Part shown: one piece after another, positions 26,714-35,082 of the stretch
Layout: every line of letters starts with the position of its first letter
Numbering within the stretch: the first letter of the stretch is position 1
DNA from: Nitrospinaceae bacterium
Lineage (GTDB): Bacteria; Nitrospinota; Nitrospinia; Nitrospinales; Nitrospinaceae
Direction of reading: 5' to 3'
Assembly: GCA_029261535.1 (NCBI GenBank)
Contig: JAJDBF010000070.1
Location: 124,001-188,000, forward strand
DNA length: 64,000 bases
Translations under genes and position numbers: made by a program
The notes under the pieces: model-generated
What the model saw: the letters and a program-made list of their open reading frames with translations, nothing else
Database searches by the model: none
Told to the model about the DNA's origin: nothing

Positions 26714-27412
26714 CTATTTTTCGAGTGCTTCTTTTTTTTCACGCATTAAAAGCTCTACAATTTTAAAATCAATCGGCTCATCAATGTCAATGGAGCGTAT
26801 CCGGGGCATGACGTACAATTTCGCCTTGCCCTCCCATAACCCTTTTTTCAGTGTGTCTTTGTGCCACACATATATCGAGGCATTCATGGAGTACACCTTG
26901 GGTGCCAACTGCCTGCCCGACACTCCTCCGGGAATGGTTTTTGACAGGGAAGCAAAACCATCCGGTTTCTGCTCCACCATATTGAAGTATGGGTTTTTGT
27001 CCGCTTCATAGCCGGTGATGACCACGTCGGTCTCAGCATCCAGCATTTCAAGGCACGTTAGAATATCGGACATATCCCTGAGAGGAGATGTGGGGTCGAG
27101 TTCAACAACGCGAGTCACATCGACACCGGATGCGACCACCCAATCTACCAGATGCTCGATGACCGGGAGTTTTGAAATGGTATGCGTTGCCAGCTCAGCC
27201 GGTCGTTTGAAGGGAACTTCTGCTCCTGCCTTGCGGGCCACCTCGGCAATTTCATCGTCATCGGTGGAAACAAAAACGCGGTCGATTTCAGGACAAGCCA
27301 ATGCTTGTTCGATGGTGTACACAATCAAGGGCTTGCCCAACAGGGGCAATACATTTTTCCTCGGCACACCGGTAGACCCTCCCCGTGCGCATACGGTGGC
27401 AATCGTCGTCAT
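26714..27412 (-). CDS. Acylneuraminate-type cytidylyltransferase (NeuA/LegF-like)
   Basis: 232 residues, a single nucleotidyltransferase domain. The N-terminal CARGGSTGVPRKN (nucleotide loop), LGKPLIVYTIEQA, STDDDEI, DPTSPLRD and the end RIRSIDIDEPIDF are the characteristic blocks. It would activate the nonulosonic acid made by NeuB as its CMP-sugar. A GAGGA ribosome-binding site precedes the ATG. Bacterial LegF and NeuA share this pattern, so the exact sugar is open. It is followed closely by the MBOAT gene. Confidence 0.92.
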   Translation of the reverse strand: MTTIATVCARGGSTGVPRKNVLPLLGKPLIVYTIEQALACPEIDRVFVSTDDDEIAEVARKAGAEVPFKRPAELATHTISKLPVIEHLVDWVVASGVDVTRVVELDPTSPLRDMSDILTCLEMLDAETDVVITGYEADKNPYFNMVEQKPDGFASLSKTIPGGVSGRQLAPKVYSMNASIYVWHKDTLKKGLWEGKAKLYVMPRIRSIDIDEPIDFKIVELLMREKKEALEK

Positions 27413-27552
27413 AAAATTATCCTCACAGGATGCAGATCAACCGGCAACAAACTCATGTCCAGAGCCGCATGTTTCAAATGAAAATTTGAAGTTTTTGGAA
27501 CCCTGACTTCAACCTTTAAAGAGACAGCTTTTAGTCGTTGTCAAAGAAAATT

Positions 27553-29136
27553 TCAGGAAGGTACTTGTTCTTTAGAAGTCGGTCGGGGTTTAGATTTTTG
27601 TTTGATAAGAGTGGAAGGTTCACCGGGGGCAATGTCGTGGTTTTTCCTCCAGATCCTTTCGTATGCATCGAGGGAACGAAAATTACGATCCAACATCATT
27701 TGGCGCAACCCCACCAGCTCGACCATGTTGAAATTATGCGAAATCACTGCGGTGATTTTAGTGGCATCCCCCAAGTCGAGAATGAAGTCTTCCAGGTTGC
27801 CACCGTATTGCTGTTCAATCGACTCGCGATAGGTTGAGAACCACTCGGATCCCGGATACGGCGTGGCAAAATGAGGCTTCACCACAATACCGAGTTCCTC
27901 CCAGGCTTTAATGTTATCGCGAATGGATTGAAAATCCTCCACCGGGAAACCCATGATCAGGTTGGGAATGGGGCGGATACCGGCTTCAAGGGTCCAGAAA
28001 AAACTGCGGTAATTATTTTTGGGAGTGGCACCTTTTCCCACCGTCTTCATCACATGCGGCGCAAATGATTCGTAGCCGTAAACCAGATGGGAACAGCCCG
28101 CTTCCCGCATGATTTTTAGAATTTCCGGGTTGCAGAGCGAGGCATGGCTGGTTCCGCCCCAGTAAATTCCTGACCATCCGGTGAGATGCCCCTTGTCGTT
28201 GTATTTTGGTTTTGGTGCGAGGTCGGCTTCTTTCCAGAGGCGACAGATTTCTTTAAGCCAGGTTCCGCCTGATGACTGATTCATCGTCATCAGGTTTTCA
28301 TCGAGAAACCCTATGAAATCGACCTGGTATTTATCATAAAGATGCTTCACCATTTTGACGATATATTCCGGGCTATGATACCGGATGATGCGGGTATAGT
28401 TGCCCGGCTCATCAAATTCAACCGTTGTTTCGCCGGCATTGTCCTCGCCATAACGCATATCCCCGGCGATCCCCAAGTGATAGCAATAGCGGCATATCAG
28501 GGAGCATCCATAGCTGGCATTGATGTCCAGCCTGCGCCGGGCGAGCATACCCTCCTCGGAAAAAACAGCTTCACTGTTTTTAAAATAAACCTCTTCGACT
28601 GGAAACAGATCCCAGGCAGGGTATGGCAGTTCATCCAGTTCCATATTCAGAGAACGTTCCTGAGAAAAGGCCAACTGACCATCGGGTTTTCTACTGATGG
28701 TACCTGGAATATTCCACCATTCACTTTCACCACGGTCGATCATATCCAGAATTTCAGGAAAGGTCTCCAAACCTTCGCCAATACAACCAATATCCACCTG
28801 CGGCAGAAAACCCATCATCTCTCGGGGCAACGATGTAAGCACACCACCGCCAACCAGAATGGACGCTTCCGGACAGACTTCTCTTGATATCCCGACTATT
28901 TTCTTGATTGATCCGTAGGTGGTGGTGATCCCGCCCATGGCAACCGCATCCCAGCTATCCGCCCGCAACACTTCACGCAGGGTATCGTCTCCCTGCCGCC
29001 AGGCATTTTCATCGTAAACCTGAACGAGGTGCCCCTTCTCCATAGCCACCGCCGCCAGCAAAGCCAGGCCATACGGCACATGACGCGGGACGTCTTCTTC
29101 CCGAACTACAGGGTTGATGATGAGGACTTTAGCCAT
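27553..29136 (-). CDS. B12-binding-domain radical SAM protein
   Basis: 527 residues. The N-terminal 130 residues form a cobalamin-binding-type Rossmann domain (PYGLALLAAVAMEKGH, AMGGITTTYGSI, SILVGGGVLTSLP). The radical SAM motif CSLICRYC (CX3CX2C) lies near 213 with the rest of the TIM-barrel core behind it. Enzymes of this architecture methylate or rearrange unactivated carbons. Between the Maf/DUF115 gene and the CMP-sugar synthetase it may perform C-methylation or another radical step on the glycan, which is inference from location. Confidence 0.9.
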   Translation of the reverse strand: MAKVLIINPVVREEDVPRHVPYGLALLAAVAMEKGHLVQVYDENAWRQGDDTLREVLRADSWDAVAMGGITTTYGSIKKIVGISREVCPEASILVGGGVLTSLPREMMGFLPQVDIGCIGEGLETFPEILDMIDRGESEWWNIPGTISRKPDGQLAFSQERSLNMELDELPYPAWDLFPVEEVYFKNSEAVFSEEGMLARRRLDINASYGCSLICRYCYHLGIAGDMRYGEDNAGETTVEFDEPGNYTRIIRYHSPEYIVKMVKHLYDKYQVDFIGFLDENLMTMNQSSGGTWLKEICRLWKEADLAPKPKYNDKGHLTGWSGIYWGGTSHASLCNPEILKIMREAGCSHLVYGYESFAPHVMKTVGKGATPKNNYRSFFWTLEAGIRPIPNLIMGFPVEDFQSIRDNIKAWEELGIVVKPHFATPYPGSEWFSTYRESIEQQYGGNLEDFILDLGDATKITAVISHNFNMVELVGLRQMMLDRNFRSLDAYERIWRKNHDIAPGEPSTLIKQKSKPRPTSKEQVPS

Positions 29137-29160
29137 TGCTTCAGGTTACCTTCTGATTAT

Positions 29161-30207
29161 TTATGTGTGGTTGCCAAGGAACTGACTCAGCGCAATGAAT
29201 TCGATATCATCTCCAAACAAAATCCCACCTTCCGTACAGTTGTAGATTTTGCAATCAGCATCTGCGGCTAATTGGAGAAACACCTCACGATACCACATAT
29301 AGGCCGGGTCAGTGAAAAACCATTCGCCAATATGCTTGTTAAAAATTCGAATAAAAAAAGATTCCAACTGCTCCTCATCGGCCAGCCTCAGCAAGGCCTC
29401 GTAGTACTGAGTATTTCTATAAGGAGTTCCATCGTAATAGGACAAATCCATGCCGACCAGACCCACATGTTCGATACCAAGAACAGCATCCGCCATCATG
29501 AAGGCGGCGGCTCCGACATTACCTCCTGCATTGACAGAAGGTAGGCCGTTCATTTCCTGAAGCTCCCGCGTGGCACTGTTTTCCTCATCAGGATCATCCA
29601 GCATGGGATTCCACCAATAGACCTCCATTCCCGTGTCCAGCACGCGTTGCACCACCGCTTCACCGGAAGAGGTCGACATGGCAATTTTAATATTCTTGCC
29701 GTGCTTGTCGAGGAGATTTAATATTTCTTCGTTAGTCGCCAGTTCGCTGGCAAAGGCATCGTCCATGTCCTGCCGCCGAAAGTAATCGTCTTTCGCTAAT
29801 TTTTCTTCGGTCAACTCCGGATCGCCCAGCCACCGCACAACTCTTGAAGGATGCGGATCAACCGTCACCACAAGGTCCGGCACGATACCGTTGGTCAACA
29901 GATAGCGGATAGCACTTTCTGCACAAATTATGGCACCACCATACCCTGACGATTTAATTTCTTTAACGGGATCCTTGATTTTGATACTGGGGCCGGAGGC
30001 CACAACGATACAACTTCCGCCATCACCAAGAGTCTGGTTTCGTAATTTGGCAAGGGATTGGCCTCGATCCTGGACGTTTAAGTTGCGGCGGGCATTGTCC
30101 AGACTCATTTGACCGATCCGGTCCCAGGTGATCTGGTCCATTCCGGCGATAATTTCTTCAGCCCATTTTCCGGACTGGATATGATCGGGATTGTCTTTAG
30201 CGGTCAT
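29161..30207 (-). CDS. Maf/DUF115 family protein (MptE-like fold, motility-associated factor)
   Basis: 348 residues. The core CIVVASGPSIKIKDPV near 61, AIICAESAIRYLLTNGIVPDLVVTVDP near 95-121 and GGNVGAAAFMMADAVLGIEHVGLVGMDLS near 228-256 match the DUF115/MAF_flag10 family. Maf proteins transfer nonulosonic acids to flagellin, and relatives include 6-hydroxymethylpterin diphosphokinase. Here it sits in a nonulosonic acid locus with no flagellar gene nearby, so the acceptor may be another protein or the glycan. It heads the run of genes from 30207 down to 21086. Confidence 0.85.
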   Translation of the reverse strand: MTAKDNPDHIQSGKWAEEIIAGMDQITWDRIGQMSLDNARRNLNVQDRGQSLAKLRNQTLGDGGSCIVVASGPSIKIKDPVKEIKSSGYGGAIICAESAIRYLLTNGIVPDLVVTVDPHPSRVVRWLGDPELTEEKLAKDDYFRRQDMDDAFASELATNEEILNLLDKHGKNIKIAMSTSSGEAVVQRVLDTGMEVYWWNPMLDDPDEENSATRELQEMNGLPSVNAGGNVGAAAFMMADAVLGIEHVGLVGMDLSYYDGTPYRNTQYYEALLRLADEEQLESFFIRIFNKHIGEWFFTDPAYMWYREVFLQLAADADCKIYNCTEGGILFGDDIEFIALSQFLGNHT

Positions 30208-30262
30208 TGAAACTTTGATCGAAAGGAAAGTTCATCTGGAATAAAAATGGTGTCGTGCGGAG

Positions 30263-30430
30263 TTATTTTTTTGTTCCCCAATCAACCTTTTTCTTTTTCA
30301 CGAAAGCAATACTTCCACCCACGTGCTTCATTATTTCGCGTTCGAATTTTTCATCCGAGCTTTCGTCTTGTTTCTTTTTTATTTCCACATCTTTTTTTGC
30401 TTTAAAATTTCCTTTGAGAACGGATGACAT
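30263..30430 (-). CDS. Small Lys-rich protein of 55 residues
   Basis: ATG at 30430 with AAAGGAG seven bases before it, reading MSSVLKGNFKAKKDVEIKKK and ending in VKKKKVDWGTKK. About one third of residues are lysine, with a cluster of Glu/Asp in the middle, so it is likely a soluble helical protein. No family recognised. A near-consensus promoter (30554-30582) lies about 115 bases upstream on the same strand, so it may be independently expressed within the glycan locus. The ribosome-binding site and promoter together support it as a real gene. Confidence 0.65.
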   Translation of the reverse strand: MSSVLKGNFKAKKDVEIKKKQDESSDEKFEREIMKHVGGSIAFVKKKKVDWGTKK

Positions 30431-30553
30431 TGACTTCTCCTTTTATTGTTTCAGTGTCAGATTCTTTATCGACAGGAAGGCATTTTAAGATAAGAAAACA
30501 GCAACCTTTCTGTTTTCAAATGAAAGGTATTGACCGGGACACTTCAGCTAAAA

Positions 30554-30582
30554 ATAATATCGCCGAGGCAATTTATTGTCAA
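30554..30582 (-). promoter_or_regulatory. Near-consensus sigma70-type promoter
   Basis: On the minus strand TTGACA (30577-30582), 17-bp spacer, TATTAT (30554-30559). It would drive the 55-residue protein and possibly the Maf/B12-radical-SAM genes behind it. Confidence 0.7.
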
Positions 30583-30687
30583 GGCCCGCGAACCCAACAC
30601 CCTAATTAATTCAAACAAATCGACTAACCTCCAGCAAGGCTTAGCCGGAAAGCACGATAGAGTTAAAAAAACGGGAGGCTCTTCTTT

Positions 30688-31332
30688 TCAGAAAGAGAGG
30701 AACCGGCGAATAATGGCCAGTCCATTGTCTCCGCTTTTTTCGGGGTGAAATTGACAGCCCGTCATATTGTCCAATTGAACGGCGGCGCAAAGAATCTGCC
30801 CGTCATAATCACAATCTGCCAGCCGGTGATCCGGGTTGTCTGGGACAGCCATGAAAGAATGAACGAAATACATGGAGGCCTGAGTTTCCACATCTGAAAA
30901 AATACTGTCTTGCCATCCATCACGTGATCCGGCGACCTGCAATTCGTTCCATCCAATATGAGGGACTTTGTGAGGCTTTCCGTCCGCTCCCTCTGCTGGT
31001 ACCGGCAGGACTTGTCCGGGGATGAGGCCCAGCCCGGCAAAATGACCGAACTCCTCACTGCTTTCCAGCATCATCTGCATTCCCAGACAAATTCCAAGGA
31101 AAAGTTTGCCGGATGTACAAAACTCTTTTATCGGCTCGATCAGGTTTCGCTGGCGAAGCTCTTCCATCCCACCGGAGAAAGCACCGACACCGGGCAATAC
31201 CAACCGGTCAGCCGCCATCACCGCTTCAGGGGTTTCCGCCAGAGTGATGTCCGCATCAAAATGATCAAAAGCCCGCACCACGTTGAGGAGATTGCTGACA
31301 CCGTAATCAATAATGGTGATTTTTGAATTCAT
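30688..31332 (-). CDS. hisH: HisH-type glutamine amidotransferase subunit of sugar amidation system
   Basis: 214 residues, class I glutaminase. Nucleophile Cys82 in LGICLGMQ, and His196/Glu198 in CQFHPEKS complete the triad. It overlaps the HisF-type gene by four bases (ATGA), which in turn overlaps the sugar amidotransferase by four. In such triples (WbpG-HisH2-HisF2 of Pseudomonas O-antigens) HisH releases ammonia from glutamine and HisF channels it for conversion of an N-acetyl to an acetamidino group. No other histidine genes are in the window, so a role in histidine synthesis is less likely. Confidence 0.9.
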   Translation of the reverse strand: MNSKITIIDYGVSNLLNVVRAFDHFDADITLAETPEAVMAADRLVLPGVGAFSGGMEELRQRNLIEPIKEFCTSGKLFLGICLGMQMMLESSEEFGHFAGLGLIPGQVLPVPAEGADGKPHKVPHIGWNELQVAGSRDGWQDSIFSDVETQASMYFVHSFMAVPDNPDHRLADCDYDGQILCAAVQLDNMTGCQFHPEKSGDNGLAIIRRFLSF

Positions 31333-32087
31333 ATACTTCTTACATGCAAGCCCGATTGACGGGCGAAATCGCGTACCTCGGGGAGTTTCATACGCCGATA
31401 ATGCAAGGCATCCGCCATGGCGACAGCATCGGCACCACTCTCAACAACCTCCAGTAAATCTTCCTGTTTGCCCATGCCGCCACTGACGATCAGGGGCACC
31501 GGGACCAACGCAGACACCTGCCGAACAAGGTCCAGATCAAACCCCTTGCGGGTGCCCTCCCGGTCAATGGAAGTCAACAATATCTCTCCAGCCCCAAGCT
31601 CCACGCCTTTCTGAACCCATTCCAGAACGTCCTGTCCGGTTCTTTCTCTTCCATTGTCTGTGTACGCTTCCCACTTTCCCGCACCCTGCTCTTTAGCTTC
31701 GATGGACAACACCAGACATTGTGCGCCGAACTTATTGGAAATTTCAGTGATCAATTCGGGACGATTGATTGCGGCAGTATTGATAGCAACCTTATCCGCT
31801 CCCGAACGCAGGATGTGACGCGCATCCTCCACGGATCGAATTCCGCCGCCAACGGTGAGCGGGATAAAGACATTTTTTACGGTTTTTTTTACGATGTCGC
31901 TGAGATTATTTCGCCCGTAAAGACTGGCGACGATATCCATGTAGAGCAATTCATCGGCACCGTCCTGGTAATAACCCACAGCGAACTCCTGCGGATCTCC
32001 CATAACGCGAAGCCCTTCAAGATGGATCCCTTTAACCAGGTTGGGCCCTTTGATATCTAATCTGGGTATCAGCCGGATGTTACTCAT
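31329..32087 (-). CDS. hisF: HisF2/AglZ-like imidazole-glycerol-phosphate synthase homologue for acetamidino modification
   Basis: 252 residues from the ATG at 32087, the start that gives the MSNIRLIPRLDIK opening and the four-base overlap with the amidotransferase gene. The TIM barrel carries Asp11 (RLDIKGPNL) and LTVGGGIRS near 78, GEILLTSIDREGT near 170. The second catalytic acid of histidine-pathway HisF, Asp130 in the usual IDAKR, is Glu130 here (LSIEAKEQG). The loop after it, KWEAYTDNGRERT, also differs. Retained ammonia-tunnel scaffold with altered cyclase residues fits a partner that only delivers ammonia to the neighbouring sugar amidotransferase. Confidence 0.9.
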   Translation of the reverse strand: MSNIRLIPRLDIKGPNLVKGIHLEGLRVMGDPQEFAVGYYQDGADELLYMDIVASLYGRNNLSDIVKKTVKNVFIPLTVGGGIRSVEDARHILRSGADKVAINTAAINRPELITEISNKFGAQCLVLSIEAKEQGAGKWEAYTDNGRERTGQDVLEWVQKGVELGAGEILLTSIDREGTRKGFDLDLVRQVSALVPVPLIVSGGMGKQEDLLEVVESGADAVAMADALHYRRMKLPEVRDFARQSGLHVRSI

Positions 32088-33418
32088 GAATTTTTTGCAA
32101 CAGACTCCTGCCAGACGGTGTGTCGCAATTTCCAGTCGCCGTCTTCTTTTTTCCATATATGAGGAGAACGAAACGTATCTGCCAACGCCATGAAATAATC
32201 CCGATCCATGATCGGCTGTTCAAACATTTTTGAAGCGACAGGAAATTCTTTTTCAGAAATACTGAGGTACTTGAATATTTCATCCGCGAAACGCTCCGGG
32301 AACTCCATGTCAAATCGCTTGACCAGAGCAACGCCTTCCTCGCGGTTGATATCTCCAGACCGGATTTCCTGAGCCGCATCGTAGGTGGCCCGCCCGATAC
32401 CAAATTTTATTCCGGTAGTTAAATAGTGAAAGTCATCGATTCGATCATCGATACTGTTGTACTTGCTATAGGTGCCGGGAGTGCGCTCGGGCGATGCCTC
32501 GAAACCTCCGTGCTCCACCGAATAGTAGTAACAGCTTTGCGGATGCCACTTCAGGTAGTAACCCAAATAATGCACCTCTACATTTTTCTTTTCAATATCC
32601 TCAGGGTTGGCCGGCAGATAAGGAATGAGGTCCTGTTGTTCCAGACCAAACTGCCCCTTGATGTCGGCAACAGAAACACCCCCGAGATAAATATCCTTCT
32701 GACTGGGCGCGGTAAAATAAGACCAATCCCGCTTGGCACTGTCGGCGGAAGCCACCGGGTTACCGTATTCCGCCTCGTTTTCCCCATAAAAAATCAAAGG
32801 AATATCAAACAAAACGGACATTTTAGGCGCGAGTGATTTTTGACCGAGAATAAATGCCTGAAACGGATGAAACAATAGTTCGACTGCCAGCCGGGTCAAC
32901 AACCGGTGCACCTGGCCGTTGGGTGTCATGAGGTAATTGTCGTGTCCGGCATGAATCCAGTATTGAAAATTTTTCCATCCCCATTCTGTATAAACATGGG
33001 GAGCCCAAGTACAGGTCAGGGGGTGCATGCCGTATTTGGTTTTTAGAATATGAGAAGCGAAAAAACTGTCCTTGCCTCCCGACCCTGGAACCAGACAATC
33101 GTAAGAACCGTCCTTGCTCCGGTGCTGGTCGCACAAGTCATGCAGTTCCTGCTCGCGCTCTTCCCAGTTTATAGTCGTCCGCTTTTGTTCAGTTAATCGA
33201 CAGGCATCGCAAACACCATTTTCATCAAAATTGATGGTCGTCTTTTTACTGCTTTCCGTGTGGGCAAATTCCACACTGGAGCAGGGACGCTGATTGGAAA
33301 TGACACATTTTCGGCAAAATCGAACCTCACCAGGCAAACCATATTTGGTTTGTGAGGGGCCAGCGTCCGGTTTAAAAGGGTCCAGCTCAATGGGCTTGGG
33401 ATAAGAAATGATATCCAT
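32084..33418 (-). CDS. N-acetyl sugar amidotransferase (WbpG/PseA family)
   Basis: 444 residues. The N-terminal CRKCVISNQRPC...CDACR cysteine pattern resembles a zinc knuckle (about 35-75), then the PP-loop ATP-pyrophosphatase motif VPGSGGKDSFFASH near 111. These enzymes activate an acetamido group with ATP and, with ammonia from the HisH/HisF pair, make an acetamidino sugar. The ATGA overlap with the HisF gene shows coupling. In PseA/LegA-like systems the substrate is a nonulosonic acid, in WbpG a uronic acid. Both are possible in this locus. Confidence 0.92.
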   Translation of the reverse strand: MDIISYPKPIELDPFKPDAGPSQTKYGLPGEVRFCRKCVISNQRPCSSVEFAHTESSKKTTINFDENGVCDACRLTEQKRTTINWEEREQELHDLCDQHRSKDGSYDCLVPGSGGKDSFFASHILKTKYGMHPLTCTWAPHVYTEWGWKNFQYWIHAGHDNYLMTPNGQVHRLLTRLAVELLFHPFQAFILGQKSLAPKMSVLFDIPLIFYGENEAEYGNPVASADSAKRDWSYFTAPSQKDIYLGGVSVADIKGQFGLEQQDLIPYLPANPEDIEKKNVEVHYLGYYLKWHPQSCYYYSVEHGGFEASPERTPGTYSKYNSIDDRIDDFHYLTTGIKFGIGRATYDAAQEIRSGDINREEGVALVKRFDMEFPERFADEIFKYLSISEKEFPVASKMFEQPIMDRDYFMALADTFRSPHIWKKEDGDWKLRHTVWQESVAKNS

Positions 33419-33610
33419 AGTTCAGATGATTTTCGCTTGAGTTTGAGTTAGTCATTAAAGTCACCTCGCATAAAACCCGAGATCAACTCCTGAAATGCAC
33501 ACGTGCTGATTGAGAGTATTTTCAAAAAACGGAATTTTTTTTCGCCTGGCACGCTTGAGCCTCACCATGTGGTACTGGACAAGAAAATGCGTTCGGCAAC
33601 ACCCCGACTG

Positions 33611-34201
33611 TCAGGAATGCTTTTTAATACAGTCAATGATTTCCTGAACGCATTCTTCGGCAGTTCTCTCGTGAGTCCGCAATGTAACCTCAGGCGATCC
33701 TGGTGGCTCATAGGGAGACGAAATCCCCGTGAATTTTTCAATTTTTTTCAATCGAGCCTTTTTGTACAAACCTTTCGGATCTCTTTGCTCACAAACCTTC
33801 AGGGGACAATCGAGATAAACCTCAAGAAACCGACCGGGCTCGGTGGCTTGCCTGACCTTGTCGCGATCTGCCTTGAACGGTGAAATGAAGGCAACAATAA
33901 CGATAAAATCGGCATCGACAAACAAGCGCGCAACCTCGCCAATCCTCCGGATATTCTCTTTGCGGTCTTCATCGGAAAAACCCAGATCCGAATTCAATCC
34001 TTGCCGAATCAAATCCCCGTCCAGGGTATACACCCGGTCCGTGCCCTCCCGCAATCTGGCATCCAGAAGCGTGGAAAGAGTCGTTTTCCCGGACCCCGAA
34101 AGCCCCGTGATCCAGATGATCCTGCCTTGCCGGTCAGACTTCACTTCACTTTGAACGGGGGAGTCCTGATTTTGAATTTCCTGAGACACTTGACCTTCCA
34201 A
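33611..34201 (-). CDS. cysC: Adenylylsulfate (APS) kinase
   Basis: 196 residues. P-loop ITGLSGSGKTT at 31-41, DGDLIRQGLNSDLGFS near 60, the loop FISPFKADRDKVR near 105 and LDCPLKVCEQRDPKGLYKKA near 130 are all as in CysC. It phosphorylates APS to PAPS. No sulfate adenylyltransferase is adjacent, so within the glycan locus it probably boosts PAPS for the sulfotransferase at 21086. About 30 N-terminal residues before the fold are unconserved and a later start is possible. Gaps of 192 and 140 bp separate it from its neighbours. Confidence 0.93.
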   Translation of the reverse strand: MEGQVSQEIQNQDSPVQSEVKSDRQGRIIWITGLSGSGKTTLSTLLDARLREGTDRVYTLDGDLIRQGLNSDLGFSDEDRKENIRRIGEVARLFVDADFIVIVAFISPFKADRDKVRQATEPGRFLEVYLDCPLKVCEQRDPKGLYKKARLKKIEKFTGISSPYEPPGSPEVTLRTHERTAEECVQEIIDCIKKHS

Positions 34202-34341
34202 TAGGATGTTTCTCTGGTTTGCTTTGGGAGAGTTTACTCTTTTCTAATGCAGACGGAATACCCGACAGGGAAATCACGGGGAATAAAGCTAGCGGTCACA
34301 TACTATCATATTCTTAATGTCGAAAACAAAACTTAACCTTA

Positions 34342-35082
34342 TCAAGAGCCGGAAAGAGCCGCCCTGCCTGGCTCGATTCTCTGCAATCTCTCAAGGAGCA
34401 TCACGAGAGACAAGGCGATCAACACCCCCACCAATCCGGCTCCGAAAACAAGAAATTCCCCTCCACTAAACTCCAGGGAACGAACTGAATCCGTTTTTTG
34501 AATAACAAACAATTTACTTTTCATCTCCTTATTCCTCATCATTTCCAATCGATATTTGGATATGTCGACATCCCTCCCCTGGGAAATTTCATATTGGATT
34601 CTTGTTTTAAAATCATTGCTGGCTTTTTCCAGGGCAAGAATCCAAGCCTCCTGAAGCCTTTGGACATTAAACGAATCTCTTCCTTCAACCGTAAGAATCA
34701 AATAGCCATCAACTCCTCTGATGTGGCTCATTCTTTTTATTGCACCAGCCCCCAGGATAGCTGTCTCGCCTCCCATTTTTGATATCAGTTCCTTTTGGAT
34801 TGAATCAGAAATCAATCTTTTGTTCACGATATTCAATAAAAAATGCACATAACTCACAACATGATCGCTGGAAGACAGGAACCCTACCGGCATTAAATAA
34901 GTTTCAGACTTATAAATAGTTGTGGGCAATGAATCTTTGGGTTGCACCCACAATGCACATGCCATAACAAGGATTGGGATGCCTATCACAAGCCCGATTC
35001 TTTTCTGAATCATGCTTTTTTTTTCAATAATATCGATGGTCTCTTTCATCCTATATGATACCCATCTCTTTTTATTGGACAT
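34342..35082 (-). CDS. Wzz-like chain-length determinant family protein
   Basis: 246 residues with two membrane helices, about 28-46 and 205-228, enclosing a periplasmic domain with a coiled helix (EAWILALEKASNDFKTRI). That topology and the position next to the glycan polymerisation genes fit polysaccharide co-polymerases (Wzz). There is no kinase domain. Sequence conservation is weak, so the call rests mainly on layout. It overlaps the asparagine synthetase gene by 11 bases. Confidence 0.72.
   Translation of the reverse strand: MSNKKRWVSYRMKETIDIIEKKSMIQKRIGLVIGIPILVMACALWVQPKDSLPTTIYKSETYLMPVGFLSSSDHVVSYVHFLLNIVNKRLISDSIQKELISKMGGETAILGAGAIKRMSHIRGVDGYLILTVEGRDSFNVQRLQEAWILALEKASNDFKTRIQYEISQGRDVDISKYRLEMMRNKEMKSKLFVIQKTDSVRSLEFSGGEFLVFGAGLVGVLIALSLVMLLERLQRIEPGRAALSGS

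Noticed and set aside
30660..30690. Terminator at the end of the hisH-like gene
   Set aside because: A short stem followed by T residues exists on the minus strand, but pairing is weak and part of it lies inside the gene.
31329..32156. Longer HisF start at 32156
   Set aside because: The extra codons are antisense-like overlap into the amidotransferase gene. The ATG at 32087 gives the conserved N-terminus and an ATGA junction.
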